From Phaffia rhodozyma (lineage: Eukaryota; Basidiomycota; Tremellomycetes; Cystofilobasidiales; Mrakiaceae): a stretch of DNA of 64,000 nucleotides. The position numbers were made by a program, and so were the translations under genes. Each line of letters begins with the position of its first letter. The stretch's first letter is position 1. Under the pieces are notes generated by a model. That model searched no databases. It was not told where the DNA came from and saw nothing but the letters and a program-made list of their open reading frames with translations. The stretch covers positions 372,001 through 436,000 of the forward strand of contig JACGZH010000004.1 in assembly GCA_014706385.1 (NCBI GenBank), written 5' to 3'. This document shows positions 24,926 through 36,385 of this stretch, in pieces.

Positions 24926-25717
24926 CTAAGCAGGGATTCTGTCGAAAGCTTTGGCGCGTTCGAGGAATTCCCAAGGCTCGAGGTAGAGCTCAAAAGAGAG
25001 CCAGCCAAGAAGTTCCGTCTCCATTCGGTTGATCTGGTTGAGCGTCCAGGACGTCCGGTCGACAAAGCTCGAGTTGTGGTAAGAGTTATCGGTCGACATC
25101 TTTGTTGCAAGGAGGAAAGCCGAGAAGATCAGGCGGAGCGAGGTGTCCTTGATCGTCTTGGAATCGGCTACCAAGGTTGGGTACTTGAGCTGAAGCTTCT
25201 CGATCAGATGCATCGTATACACCAGCACACAGAATGGGTGAGGGGTGAGCGAAGTCCAGTAGTGGAGGTATCGGACGATCGAGCCTTCGTCTTCTGAAGT
25301 GATTGAGTTGGGGAACTTGACTTGATCGCCGCCAACGCAGGTCAACTTCTGGAGGATCTTAAACGCTTGATCTGTTCGATGCCAAGAAAAGAAAGAGAAA
25401 GAAGTCAATGCTTGTACTTTAAGACGGCCGTCCGAGACAAAGCGACGAAAGAAACACGTACAACAATCGTTCTCGGTTGTCCTGATGTTCATCAAAAGAT
25501 CCATTCGGTCTCGGTCATTCAGATCGAGATCCAGGGACTCTTGACTGGGTGAACCATAAGGTGAGGATGCGGAGGACGAGGCTTCCGAGGTGAACGGAGA
25601 CAATGGAGAGAGGGCTGGGTTAGGTACCGGGCTGACTGCCGGCTTGTCCACCAGGCTGTATGCCGGAGGAGGTCCCGATGGAGGGATTGTGAGATCAACC
25701 GGATAGAAGAAGGACAT
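24926..25717 (-). CDS. Pho80/Pcl-type cyclin
   Basis: Cyclin-like partner of a Pho85-class cyclin-dependent kinase, probably in nutrient signalling. The two exons are 25717-25462 and 25371-24926; a GTACGT donor joins them in phase for 233 residues. The N-terminal 70 residues are Pro/Ser-rich and disordered (PPSGPPPAYSLVDKPAVSPV). The cyclin box follows, with the Pho80-family signature ISIxxY-like pattern replaced here by SIVRYLHYWTSLTPHPFCVL, then SLRLIFSAFLLATKMSTDNS, SWTLNQINRMETELLGWLSF and ELYLEPWEF. The intron happens to stay open, so an unspliced reading would add about 29 residues. The cyclin call is firm; the precise subfamily is less so. Confidence 0.85.
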   Translation of the reverse strand: MSFFYPVDLTIPPSGPPPAYSLVDKPAVSPVPNPALSPLSPFTSEASSSASSPYGSPSQESLDLDLNDRDRMDLLMNIRTTENDCCTCFFRRFVSDGRLKVQALTSFSFFSWHRTDQAFKILQKLTCVGGDQVKFPNSITSEDEGSIVRYLHYWTSLTPHPFCVLVYTMHLIEKLQLKYPTLVADSKTIKDTSLRLIFSAFLLATKMSTDNSYHNSSFVDRTSWTLNQINRMETELLGWLSFELYLEPWEFLERAKAFDRIPA

Positions 25718-27143
25718 GATTGAGCACGATGTTGTTGTCAGAGTAAGATGTGTGAGCGTGTGTGTATAAGTAGAGAACTGGGGAGAAAGAAAGAAGGAAC
25801 CGAAAGGCTAAGACGCCATGCTTTATAAACATCTTGGCCTGTTCGAAAGCTGTCGTAAATGATGAGTCGGTCACTTCGGCCAAGACGAGTCCGAGCTTCC
25901 AAACATGGGCAGGCGGCCGGCCGGGGTACTGGCCGAGCGGGGCGCACGAACAACAAGCCGAGCTTTCCCGGCCGGCGCGACCCAGCACACGCTGTAAAAC
26001 ATGGCCCGTCTGAGTCATCAACAGGACTTGCCAATGTGCACCTAACCCGGCACATACCCACGCTTGCACCTGCATTTTCGGCTGCCGAGTTTGGTAAGCG
26101 ACTTCGGCGTTGGTTGTCTCCGTGAGCGGCCGCCGTCAGAGCCTCTTTACCACTGCGAAAAGCTGTGATCAACTCTCATTGCCTCTATACCTTCTTCATA
26201 TCGCTTTCTTGTTATCCTCACAGGTCCTCTCATAGGTTCTCTCATGGCTGTGTTTGTATACAATGGGGATTTTTTAATCTCTGCTTTGTTCTGTGAGAAA
26301 GAAAATGAACCGAACCGGATGAAGATAGGGACACACACGCCCGTTTGATTGGTAAGACCCGCGCTGACATATATCTGTACCTTGATGCATACGCATCCCA
26401 CGTACGTCCGGTCGCGTCAGTGACACGTGAAGTTGCCGTGGGACAAGTCATCGGCCCCCGTCTCTGATCAACAGACGGAGATCAGCACAATGACTCGATT
26501 ATATCTCTTCTTCTTTCTAATCTTCTCTCTGGCTCGAGTTTCTGCCCTGCGTGCCTGCTGACTTGACAGAACTGTTACAAACCACACATTTTTCATTAAC
26601 CACTTACCAATCAAACCAAGATCGGCTCTGTCAGCCAGTAGTAACCTTGGTTATGAATACTTCTTGGCCTTATTTCCCACAATGTTATCCAGTCATCATC
26701 TCGATTACAGCATCCTCTCTCATCAGCCTGATCGTAATCTACAAGACAGTACAAGATGAGCTCAACAATGGATCGAAATGACGTGTTGAACAGCTCCGTT
26801 CCGTAAGAAGAGCAAAGCACGTTTCTGGTCGGCCGGTCGGATATAAATCTTACATGCCGATGATGACTCTCCATCTGATGTATCAATCTCATCTGTGCGG
26901 AGTACCATAACTCTGGAGAACGGAACGGGTCTTTCCGATATTCGACCTTTACCCGAAGGCAACTAGGTCTGTAGCGATCTCCTTCCGTTTCTCTCTTTTT
27001 CAAGCAAAAGCCATCAAATTTAGACAGATGCGCGTATTTGTACATCGTTCGAGTCTACTCGATCTTTTCTCGACTCTTCTTTTTTAGTATCCCTTCTTGT
27101 TTCTTCTTCCCTTCTGTTCAATACAGTCCGGCTTGTACACCGT
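25718..27143. other. Intergenic, promoter of the cyclin gene, with a GC-rich patch
   Basis: No convincing gene. A GC-rich patch at about 25900-26000 contains GGCCGGCC-type sequence and stands out from its AT-richer surroundings. Short open frames across the region are inconsistent with splicing. The right end overlaps the TIM9 3' untranslated region. Confidence 0.5.
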
Positions 27144-27936
27144 TTACTGGGGAGCCATTTGAGCTAGGTCGATCGGAACGAGACAGGACAAAAAGGGAAT
27201 TCCGTCAATCGTCAGCTCTTCTATTCGCTTCGTTGAGTTGGAACAAGACGAAGAAAAAAGTGATGGCTCACCAGCATTCTGCTCAGCAAACCGGGCTCCG
27301 ACTCGCTCAGAATGCTTGAGGAATTTATCCGAGCAGTGAGCCACACATGTGCTCTAGTGTGTTCATCAATAGGTTTTTTAATCGATTTTAATTATATATA
27401 GAAACATTTAGCCCAGTATCTGTCAGTTCATGAATCGGCGAAAACAACTGATACGAGAGAGAAGAGAGAAACAAACCTCCTTGCCGGTAAGGGTCTTGCT
27501 GGTGAAATCGTTGACACACGACGAGAAACATCGTTCGACCAAACCGGAGTAGAGCTTCATGAAGTCTTGCATCTTTAGAGAAAAAGAAAGACAAGTATCC
27601 ATTTAAAAAAACAAAAGAAAAAGAAAAAGATTGAGAACAACAAATAACAGGATGGTTAGAGCGTTCGACTCATTGACCAAGACTAATCGGCCACATACAA
27701 GACCGAAAGGTCCTCTCGATCAAAAGAGTCAAAGCAAACAGAAACGGAATCAAGGAAAGAATGGACAAACCTGCTTCTTCTCGATGATCTTGGTCATGTG
27801 GGCCTGCTCGGCAGCGTTGAACCTGTAGATAAAAAGAGCAAAAGTGACATAGAACGAGGAAGTGAGTCACTTAGGCTCGCATGTGCACCAGAAGATCTAT
27901 AAGCACAAGAAGTGAAGCTTACTGTGAGAAATCCAT
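27144..27936 (-). CDS. TIM9: Mitochondrial intermembrane-space chaperone Tim9
   Basis: Small Tim protein that, with Tim10, escorts hydrophobic precursors to the TIM22 complex. The five exons are 27936-27923, 27822-27771, 27572-27477, 27353-27272 and 27163-27144; they join in phase and give 87 residues, matching the yeast protein's length. Both CX3C pairs are present: CFSSC in the third exon and CVAHC in the fourth. Other family stretches are [31 protein letters not shown] and [19 protein letters not shown]. The last exon encodes only the final few residues (QMAPQ). The gene is divergent from eIF6, with 344 bases between the two start codons. Confidence 0.93.
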
Positions 27937-28280
27937 CTTGTGTATATGTATGTATGCAAAGTATGAGGTGGTCGTCGGGTGGTGTCAAACGTCGACAGCT
28001 CGAACAGGAGCCGAAGCTAGCCGCGACTAGACGGATCAACTACAGGATTTGACAAAGAAGCACTATAGAAATGACTTGGAAGATACCAATGAAAATCTCT
28101 ACAAAACCAGCACAGCTCTAGGTCGTCTGAAGATTTTTTTCCCTTTGCCCTTCCTCTTTCTCATAATTTATTCTTTGACGTAACTTTCCCACTCTATCAG
28201 CCCTCTCCCTCTAGTTGCCCCTCTCCTTCTCACCAACATACACACAGTAGACTCTACAGCACTCGTCAAATAAACTCATC
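27937..28280. promoter_or_regulatory. Bidirectional promoter of TIM9 and TIF6
   Basis: The only space between two divergent start codons. It is strongly CT-rich toward the eIF6 side and must contain both promoters and leaders. No defined factor site is claimed. Confidence 0.55.
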
Positions 28281-29663
28281 ATGGCTACCCGTACGTGTTC
28301 TTTGTTAGACCTGTGATCATACTCTGACCTTGGTAGTCGAGCAGAGTTAAGGAACGTTCAAAAGAGAGAAAACAGCTCAACTCATAAACGGCATTTGACC
28401 GATACTCTATTTTCTTTCCACGATTTCCTTCTTTCTCCTTGCCCTATCCTCCAGGTGTCCAGTTCGAGAACTCTTCCGGTTAGTTTGCTTTCCTTATAGC
28501 CAGATAATTCTGCTCCTCGAAAGAGTGCTGACCTCGCCTATCGGTCCTGTCGACCTTTCCTTCTGATCTCGTTAGATGTCGGAGTGTTCAGCAAGCTTAC
28601 TAACGCGTGAGTTGGTTGACCTCTTCATAACTCAATCACTCTCTTTTCGTCCATGCGTATCATCTCACTAACAACCCGTCTCCGACTTTTCCTGTGCTAT
28701 CTTCAGCTACTGTTTGACCGCCGTTGGTGGATCCGTCAACTTCTACTCTCACTTTGAGGCCGAGCTTCAGGATGTGATTCCTATCGTTAACACCACGATT
28801 GGAGGAACTCGAATCATTGGACGACTCTGTGCAGGTGCGTCTTCTCTTTTCTTCTTCCTTGCAATGCCAGAAATCGCATCTGATGAGTTGCACCTCTTTC
28901 CTGTCTTTTCCCCTTCAACGCCAACAGGAAACCGACACGGACTTCTCCTCCCCAACTCAACCACCGATCAAGAGCTCCAGCACCTTCGAAACGCCCTTCC
29001 TCCTTCAGTGGCCATCCAGCGAGTGGAGGAGCGATTGTCCGCACTTGGAAACGTCATTGCCTGTAACGATTATGTCGCGCTTGTTCACCCTGATATCGAT
29101 CGGGAGACTGAGGAGATAATAGCAGATGTTCTCAAGGTCGAGGTCTTCAGGCAGACTGTGGCTTCCAACGTTCTTGTCGGATCTTACTGTGCATTGAGCA
29201 ATCAGGGCGGTCTCGTCCACCCCAAAACGTCGAGGAGCGAGCAGGAAGAGTTGAGCAGTTTGTTGCAGGTCCCCTTGGTTGTGAGTGGTTGTCTTCCTCT
29301 TCTATTGTTCCTCCCTACTTTTACCTTGGTTGTCTCCGTTTTTCTCCTGCTCACTAGGGTCTCGTATCTTTGCTTGTGCTTTTCTTTGCCACAAAGGCCG
29401 GTACCGTCAACCGAGGTTCCGATGTTCTGGGAGCTGGTCTCGTCGTGAACGACTGGTGTGCTTTCACCGGAATAGATACTACTGCTACCGAGATCAGTGT
29501 CATCGAGGCCACCTTCAGTACGTTCCGCTCTTTCCTCCCCTTCTCGACCCTGATTGTCATCTAACAAGGCCACCTGTCTTTGTCGGAAACAGAGCTCCAG
29601 GGACAGTCTTCGACCGCTATCATCAACGAGATGAGAGATTCACTAATCGACAACTACGCATAA
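28281..29663 (+). CDS. TIF6: Translation initiation factor 6 (60S anti-association factor)
   Basis: eIF6 binds the 60S subunit, is needed for its maturation and export, and blocks premature joining to 40S. The seven exons are 28281-28290, 28455-28478, 28576-28606, 28707-28834, 28928-29280, 29397-29517 and 29593-29663; they join in phase and give 245 residues, exactly the canonical length. The N-terminus reads [20 protein letters not shown], and the pentein repeats include [39 protein letters not shown] and [20 protein letters not shown]. The first four exons are very small. The next gene starts 324 bases downstream. Confidence 0.96.
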
Positions 29664-29987
29664 AATGGATGTATTATATCCTTGTTTTCTCTTTGGCTTT
29701 ACTCGTTTAGAATGTACTACGTCATACTTTTATCTTTTCGTTGATTCCTACAAAGACAAACGCAAGCTAGAGAAAGTCGAGCAAGAAAGCAAGCTAGCTC
29801 AGAGGAGGATGAGTTGGAAAGTGCAAATTGTTCGAACAACCGACCGAAGGCAAGACTTAGACAAAATCATTTATGACTTAGGTAGAAAATCTGGAAATCC
29901 GTTTACCCCCGGGTGTTCATCCTTACTTTCTTTACTTCTCCCTCAAGGACATTGTACCACAAAGCAAACTCGACAAGATAAAGAAAA

Positions 29988-32569
29988 ATGGCACCTCCTA
30001 CCTCTGAATCCGTTCAGCTTGCAGTCCTCCAATATCTTGATCAGTCAGCCGATGGAACTTTGGCTGATTCTAGAGAACTCGTCGTGGACGGGACGCCGAT
30101 GAAGGGACCAGCAGAGCAGATCATCGTCAAGGCCGCCGTCGATAGTTTGGCTCGACGAGAGGTGCGTTCTCTCCTTTCTCCTTTCTTCTTCAGCTCTTTA
30201 CATTGCATTTGAGTTCTCCCAGCTCTGTATTGTTCTGGAAGACGATGCTGAGATGGTAGTATTGACGGAAAGGCTTGATAGAGGACGAATCATCATCTTT
30301 AAGAAAGCTCGCGGCTGATAGAGAGGGAGAAAAGGCTGCATTGTGACCAAGTTGAAAAAGAGTTGAATCGAATCAAGAGCGAGAGTACTGAACTTTACGA
30401 AACTTCTTGTTCGCTTCTCCGAATGGCTTCATGAATCACAACAGATGATTTCTTACGTTCAGAAGGAAACTCTCGTCAACATGCTCACTCCAGAAGGGAT
30501 CTCAACCGCCAAAGATGGTTCGTTTGAAGTCCGATTCTGGGCGGCCTTGCCTCTCGTCGGTGAAGGTGAAGGAAAGACTCTCAAAGAGATCCAGGAAGCT
30601 ATTGGAGAGTCGGTCGCTAAGCTCGGTCAGCCGACAGCAATGAAGAAGAAGTGGGTCACTAGGGACGGAGTGAAGTTCTTCAAAGCTGTGAGCTCTCTTT
30701 CCTTGTTTTCTTTGTTCCTTCCAAATGCCTCAAGTGGCAGGGACTGTCTTTTGGCTGATCGGGACATATGGGGACGATCTGCTTTCAAGATTCCTGCCGT
30801 TACAGACGATAGTCAGAAGGACACCATGGAAGTCGAGAGCACTGGTGCTCACGCCGGAGGAGACAAGGTGTTGGCGGATCTCAAGAAGCGAAAGCTCTTA
30901 ACCCAGAAGTGAGTTGTTCTCCTAGGTTCGGCCTTGACACACAAGAGTAGATGATTTACTATGTTCTTTGGGTTTATGTCGAACCCCAGGAAATTTATTT
31001 TCTTCTCGGCCGCAAAGGGACCTGAGTTTGCTCTCTCTATCAAGAAACAGGAGACCGATTTGACGACCGAGATGATCCAAAGGTTGTTCGGTTTTCCGAC
31101 TCACTGTATTTTGCGTACATGTATGCTGACTGGGCGGCCTCTCTTTTCATTGCCGTGGCTTGCGGACTTGTAGCGGAGCTTGGAAGAACGCTTCCTTCAA
31201 GAAATACAACTTTGAGGCAGCTGGTGTCTCACCAGAGGGAGGTGCCCTTCACCCTCTCCTCAAGGTTCGAGAGGAATTCCGAAATATCTTCTTCGAGATG
31301 GGGTGAGTGTACTTGTCTCGAGGTCTGGGTGTGCCGGTTTATTACAATCGCGCTTACGACAATATTCTCCCTTTTCTTCAACTCGATAGATTCACCGAGA
31401 TGCCTACGAACAAGTTTGTAGAGTCTGCTTTCTGGAATTTCGACGCCATGTTTGTGCCTCAGCAGCACCCTGCTCGAGAGATGCAGGATACTTTCTACAT
31501 CAAAGGTTTGTTCTCCCGTGTCTTTTTAAGATCTTCACTTGCGTGTGCGCACTAAAGGTCTTTCCTTCCGGTCGTCTGGAACATAAATATTTGGGGTTTG
31601 AATTTTCAGAGCCTTCTACGTCGGGTTCTCCTCCTGCCGACTACTACGAGCGAGTATCAACCGTCCACGAGAAAGGAGGTTACGGTTCGATCGGTTACCG
31701 AGCTCCTTTCTCCCAGCCCGAGTCTGAGAAACTTTTGCTTCGAACGCACACCACGGCTGTGTCGACTCAGATGCTTTACAACTTGGCGAACCAGCCGGGC
31801 GGATTCAAGCCGACCAAGATGTTCAGTATAGACCGAGTCTTTAGAAATGAGACTACCGATGCGACTCATTTGGCCGAGTTCCATCAGGTTGAGGGTGTCG
31901 TTGCCGATTACGGGATCACTTTGGCCGATCTCATTGGTGTGTCTCTTCTCTTTCTTCATTTCTCCGAACTTTCTTTCTCAGACCGAGCCTTGACTCATCA
32001 ATCCGAAACTATATTTGGCATTTTTTCCTTCCAGGTTTCATGACCGAGTTCTTCAAGAAGATGGGTATCGAGAATCTTCGATTCAAGCCGGCTTACAATG
32101 TATGTTTTTTTCTTCTTCGGACGACCAGGTTTATCACTTGTCTCTTTGTGCTGTTACATCTACACCGATGTTGTTACATAAACTCATTCGTATATATATT
32201 TCTTTGATCGCATCCAGCCGTACACGGAGGTGGGCCTTCTCTCAAACAGATGTACCTATACTTATCTCCGACACACGTCGTCTAACACTTTTTTCTATTT
32301 TCCCTCAGCCTTCGCTTGAAATTTTCCAGTACCACGAGCAGCTCGACAAGACGATCGAGATCGGAAACTCTGGTATGTTCAGACCCGAGATGTTGGAGCC
32401 GATGGGTATCCCGAAGGGCGTCCGCGTACTCGGTTGGGGATTGAGTTTGGAGAGACCGACGATGGTTAAGTACAAAATTAAAGATATCCGAACTCTCGTC
32501 GGACACAAAGTTGACGTCGATGGGGTTAGAAAGGCTGCTGCCGTTCGTCTAGACAAGGGGGTCGTTTAG
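29988..32569 (+). CDS. FRS2: Cytosolic phenylalanyl-tRNA synthetase alpha subunit
   Basis: Catalytic alpha subunit of the (alpha-beta)2 cytosolic PheRS, which charges tRNA-Phe. The ten exons are 29988-30161, 30445-30687, 30790-30908, 30990-31082, 31174-31302, 31390-31505, 31610-31936, 32035-32099, 32218-32229 and 32309-32569. They join in phase and give 512 residues. The class II catalytic core is clear: motif 1 region [20 protein letters not shown] and [14 protein letters not shown], motif 2 region [20 protein letters not shown] with [11 protein letters not shown], and motif 3 [14 protein letters not shown]. The ninth exon is only 12 bases and encodes PYTE. The eukaryotic alpha-type N-terminal extension is present, which excludes the mitochondrial single-chain enzyme. 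Confidence 0.95.
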
Positions 32570-33087
32570 AACGTTCATGTGTGCAACATGATTTGTAGGG
32601 ATCTTAGTACGGACGGTGTAGCTATTGAATCTTTTATGAACGTAATAGAGAATGTACTAGAACAAGGTTAATAGAACACAACTATGCCACACAGCACAAG
32701 ATGCCTAGAAAGATCTAGAAGCTTTTCTATAGCCCTTAGAAGGATTCAAAAAAAAAAGAAATATTCAAATAAAAGTCAAAAAAAAGGGAGGGCAACTTGT
32801 TGCTTGTCGTCCTCTCTTTTTCCCTTTTCTCTCCATCATCCACCACTTCGCTTTCGTTCGATCCCATTTACCAGAACAAGTCAGTACCGTTCACGTTCGT
32901 TCAGAGGTCCACGGAAGAGGAAAGACCAAGATGCCCGGCCGGTTTGTTCGTGCATTGAAGAATAGATGTGATATTGACTGTTTTGTTACATCTCTGTCCT
33001 CCATCTTCCTTCGCCCTTTCCCTCCACCTTCTTTCCTCACCGACCCGTTGCGATTAATGTCTACAGTTGCAATCAAAACTAATTAAA
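32570..33087. promoter_or_regulatory. Intergenic region and promoter of HSP90
   Basis: 518 bases between FRS2 and HSP90, A-rich then CT-rich. It contains scattered TTC and GAA triplets (for example TTCACGTTCGTTC near 32890-32903), but I did not find a perfect alternating heat-shock element, so no site is asserted. Confidence 0.4.
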
Positions 33088-35546
33088 ATGGCCGCTCCTG
33101 AGACCTTTGGATTCCAGGTATGTTTTTGGGCTAACTGTGGCGACTGTATTTTTGTAGAAACTATTTTTACTGATGTGTTTTTCCTCTTTCTCCTTTGCTT
33201 CGTTCTGGAACCTTCTTTGCCTTCTTTTTCTCGATCTCTTATAATTAACGAAACATAGGCTGAGATCTCTCAGCTTTTGGATTTGATCATCAACACTTTG
33301 TAAGTCTGTTACACTCCCTTGCGCGCCAATGTTAAACGTTTGCGCTTACCTCATCATGTTCTTTACCTATGACAGCTACTCCAACAAGGAGATTTTCCTT
33401 CGAGAGTTGATCTCTAACGGATCTGATGCTCTTGATAAGATTCGATACGCCGCTTTGACCGACCCGTCTCAGCTTGACACCGAGAAGGTTAGCTAGCTAT
33501 TCTTATTGGCTTGCGCTTAGTTATATCGGAAATAGTGACAAATGCTCCTGTTTTTCTCTTTCACTCTGTAGGACCTTTTCATCCGAATTACCCCCGATAA
33601 GGAGAACAAGACCCTTACCATCCGAGATACCGGTCTCGGTATGACCAAGGCTGACTTGGTCAACAACTTGGGAACGATCGCCAAGTCTGGTACCAAGTCT
33701 TTCATGGAGGCTCTTAGCTCCGGAGCTGATATCTCCATGATTGGACAGTTCGGTGTCGGTTTCTACTCTGCCTACCTCGTTGCTGAGCGAGTTCAGGTTA
33801 CCACCAAGCACAACGATGACGAGCAGTACATTTGGGAGTCTGCCGCTGGTGGAACTTTCACCATCACTCCCGACACTGAGGGAGAGCCCCTCGGACGAGG
33901 AACCTCCCTTAAGCTCTTCTTGAAGGAGGATCAGCTCGAGTACCTCGAGGAGAAGAAGATCAAGGAGATCGTCAAGAAGCACTCTGAGTTCATCTCGTAC
34001 CCCATCCAGCTCGTGGTCTCCAAGGAAGTCGAGAAGGACGTCGAAGAGGAGGAGGAGAAGGAGGAGGAGAAGGAGGAGAACAAGATCGAGGAGATTGAGG
34101 ATGAGGATAAGCCCAAAGAGAAGAAGACTAAGAAGGTCAAGGAGGTGAGAAATTTATGTTTGTAGCGTTCTGGCTCAGCGAAACGATTGCTAACATCTTG
34201 TCTACGATTAGATCACCACTGAGAACGAGGAGCTCAACAAGACCAAGCCCTTGTGGACCCGAAACCCCCAGGAGGTCACCGAGGAGGAGTACGGAGCTTT
34301 CTACAAGTCGTTGTCCAACGACTGGGAGGATCACCTTGCTGTCAAGCACTTCTCTGTTGAAGGACAGCTCGAGTTCAAGGCCATTATCTACGTCCCCAAG
34401 CGAGCTCCTTTCGACTTGTTCGAGTCCAAGAAGAAGCGAAACAACATCAAGCTCTACGTCCGACGAGTCTTCATCATGGACGACTGTGAAGATCTCATTC
34501 CTGAGTACTTGAACTTCGTTAAGGGTATCGTCGACTCTGAGGATCTTCCCCTCAACATTTCTCGAGAGACCCTTCAGCAGAACAAGATCCTCAAGGTCAT
34601 CCGAAAGAACATTGTCAAGAAGTGCATGGATATGATCTCTGAGATCGCCGAGGACAAGGACAACTTCGCCAAGTTCTACGAGGCCTTCGGTAAGAACATC
34701 AAGCTTGGTATCCACGAGGATGCTCAGAACCGAACCAAGCTCGCCGAGTTCCTCCGATTCCACTCTACCAAGTCTGGGGACGAGCAGACCTCGCTCAAGG
34801 ACTACATCACTCGAAAGCCCGAGATTCAAAAGTCCATCTACTACCTTACCGGAGAGTCCCTTTCCGCTGTCCGAGACGCTCCTTTCCTTGAGGTCCTTAA
34901 GAAGAAGGGATTCGAGGTCCTCCTCCTTGTCGACCCCATCGATGAGTACGCTGTTACCCAGCTCAAGGAGTTTGACGGTCTTAAGCTTGTTTGTGTCTCC
35001 AAGGAGGGACTTGAGCTCGAGGAGACCGACGAGGAGAAGGCTGCCCGAGAGACCGAGGCCAAGCAGTTCGAGGAGCTCTGCGCTGCCATCAAGGAGAACC
35101 TTGGAGAGAAGGTCGAGAAGGTCGTCGTCTCTAACCGAATCACCGAGTCCCCCTGTGTCCTCGTCACTGGTCAGTTCGGTTGGTCCTCTAACATGGAGCG
35201 ATTGATGAAGTCCCAGGCTCTTCGAGATGCTTCCATGTCTTCGTACATGGCTTCCAAGAAGACCCTCGAGATCAACCCCACCTCGCCGATCATCGTTGAG
35301 CTCAAGAACAAGTTCACCGCTGACTCTTCCGACAAGATCGTTCGAGACTTGACCTCGCTCCTCTATGAGACCGCCTTGCTTACCTCTGGTTTCACCCTGG
35401 AGGACCCCACCTCGTACGCCTCCCGAATCCACCGAATGATCGCTCTTGGTCTTTCCATCGATGAGGAAGCTGCCCCTGCCGAGCCCACCACTGAGGCCGC
35501 CGCCGACAACGTTGCCGAGGCCTCTGCCATGGAGGAGGTTGATTAA
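33088..35546 (+). CDS. HSP90: Cytosolic HSP90 molecular chaperone
   Basis: ATP-dependent dimeric chaperone for kinases, receptors and transcription factors. The five exons are 33088-33117, 33259-33299, 33376-33487, 33572-34144 and 34212-35546; they join in phase and give 696 residues. The N-domain begins [19 protein letters not shown] and has the ATP-binding GHKL motifs [20 protein letters not shown] and [16 protein letters not shown] charged Glu/Lys linker follows, then the middle domain with [19 protein letters not shown] sequence (here [15 protein letters not shown]). The protein ends MEEVD, the co-chaperone TPR docking tail, which proves the cytosolic form. Nearly all Arg codons are CGA and Gly codons are GGA, the pattern of the most highly expressed genes here. 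Confidence 0.98.
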
Positions 35547-36066
35547 ACGGTTGATATTCTCCATCAATAGAAACCCTTCCTTTCCTCTTCCCCCTCTCCT
35601 CAAAACAAGAAGGTCTTGGCATTTTGTCATGCCTCTCTTCTATTTTTAACGAGACGTACGACATTCTCTTCTTTTTATTCGTTTCTTAGTTCAAGTTCTT
35701 TTCATTGCATCTATTATTTTTTGTGGGATGTATTCGTAACAAATGATATGTCTTAATCTAATCAAAAGCAAAAACAAGAAACTCTTGAACCTGATTACAT
35801 GAGCTTCCTCTTGCTTGCCTATCAATATTGCCACGACGTTATATGTAGGGAAGTCAACATATATGCATAGCGTACGTGTGTTCTCTGTAAGCAGTGATCA
35901 TGGTCAGACAAGGGGATCGAGCAAGGGAGAGCAAGAGAGGAAATGCCGAATATATAGAAGAGAAACTGGTGATTCATCGGAACTGGGGAAAGAAAAGGAA
36001 GAGACAAATCAATTACTGCTAGAACAAAAGATCGCGAGACACAAAATAAGAATTTGGCCCAGGCAC
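35547..36066. other. Intergenic after HSP90
   Basis: T-rich 3' region of HSP90 and then unique AT-rich sequence up to the tRNA gene. No gene is seen. Confidence 0.6.
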
Positions 36067-36071
36067 AAAAA
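36067..36071 (-). terminator. RNA polymerase III terminator (T5)
   Basis: A run of five T on the minus strand, nine bases beyond the 3' end of tRNA-Arg, as expected for Pol III termination. Confidence 0.75.
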
Positions 36072-36080
36072 GAGAATTTG

Positions 36081-36153
36081 AACCCAACGCGGGACTCGAA
36101 CCCGCAACCTTCAGATTAGAAGTCTGACGCTCTACCAATTGAGCCAGCCAGGC
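36081..36153 (-). tRNA. tRNA-Arg, anticodon UCU
   Basis: A 73-base cloverleaf without an intron. The D stem is GCTC/GAGC with loop AATTGGTA. The anticodon stem TCAGA/TCTGA pairs perfectly around loop CTTCTAA, giving anticodon TCT, which reads AGA. The T arm is GCGGG-TTCGAGT-CCCGC and contains the B box GGTTCGAGTCC at 36102-36092. The acceptor stem GCCTGGC/GTTGGGT pairs throughout but uses four G-U wobble pairs, more than usual. A T5 terminator follows. Confidence 0.92.
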
Positions 36154-36253
36154 GCTTGATGTTAATAATCCTTTATTATGAAGTATAGCCTTCACTTCTT
36201 GTTGCTCCCACGATGTCTTCATCCGTTCGGCTTCAAAGATTCTTCAAATCATA

Positions 36254-36385
36254 GTGTGAAAACGGGCTTTTCGCTCTGGTACTTGTTCTCCGTCAAGTCT
36301 TTATTGGTTTCTCAAAATCATATGCATATCACCCTGGTGTCTCAATAAGATGAATTGAGGAGCTAGGAAAACAAGGAACGACCGG
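36254..36385. repeat. Direct repeat copy 1 beside the tRNA gene
   Basis: About 130 bases that align with 36552-36683. Shared landmarks in the same order are GTGAAAA, CTTTTC, ACTTGTTC, TCAAGTC, TGGTTTC, CATAT, ACCC, GGTGT and AGGAAAACA. Confidence 0.7.

Noticed and set aside
25859..26125. Basic 88-codon frame in the GC-rich patch
   Set aside because: Composition (Arg/Gly/Ala) follows local GC content, and no splice-consistent extension exists.
27650..27725. tRNA-like TGGTTAGAGCG A-box within a TIM9 intron
   Set aside because: No B box (GGTTCGA) at a suitable distance and no cloverleaf can be drawn.
32886..32905. Possible heat-shock element before HSP90
   Set aside because: Several TTC triplets occur but not the alternating GAA/TTC spacing of a functional element.
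34137..35630. A 497-codon open frame antisense to HSP90
   Set aside because: It mirrors the HSP90 coding exon. Strong codon bias in the sense gene removes stops from that antisense frame. Its translation is Leu/Val/Gly/Asp-rich without domain features or independent splice structure.
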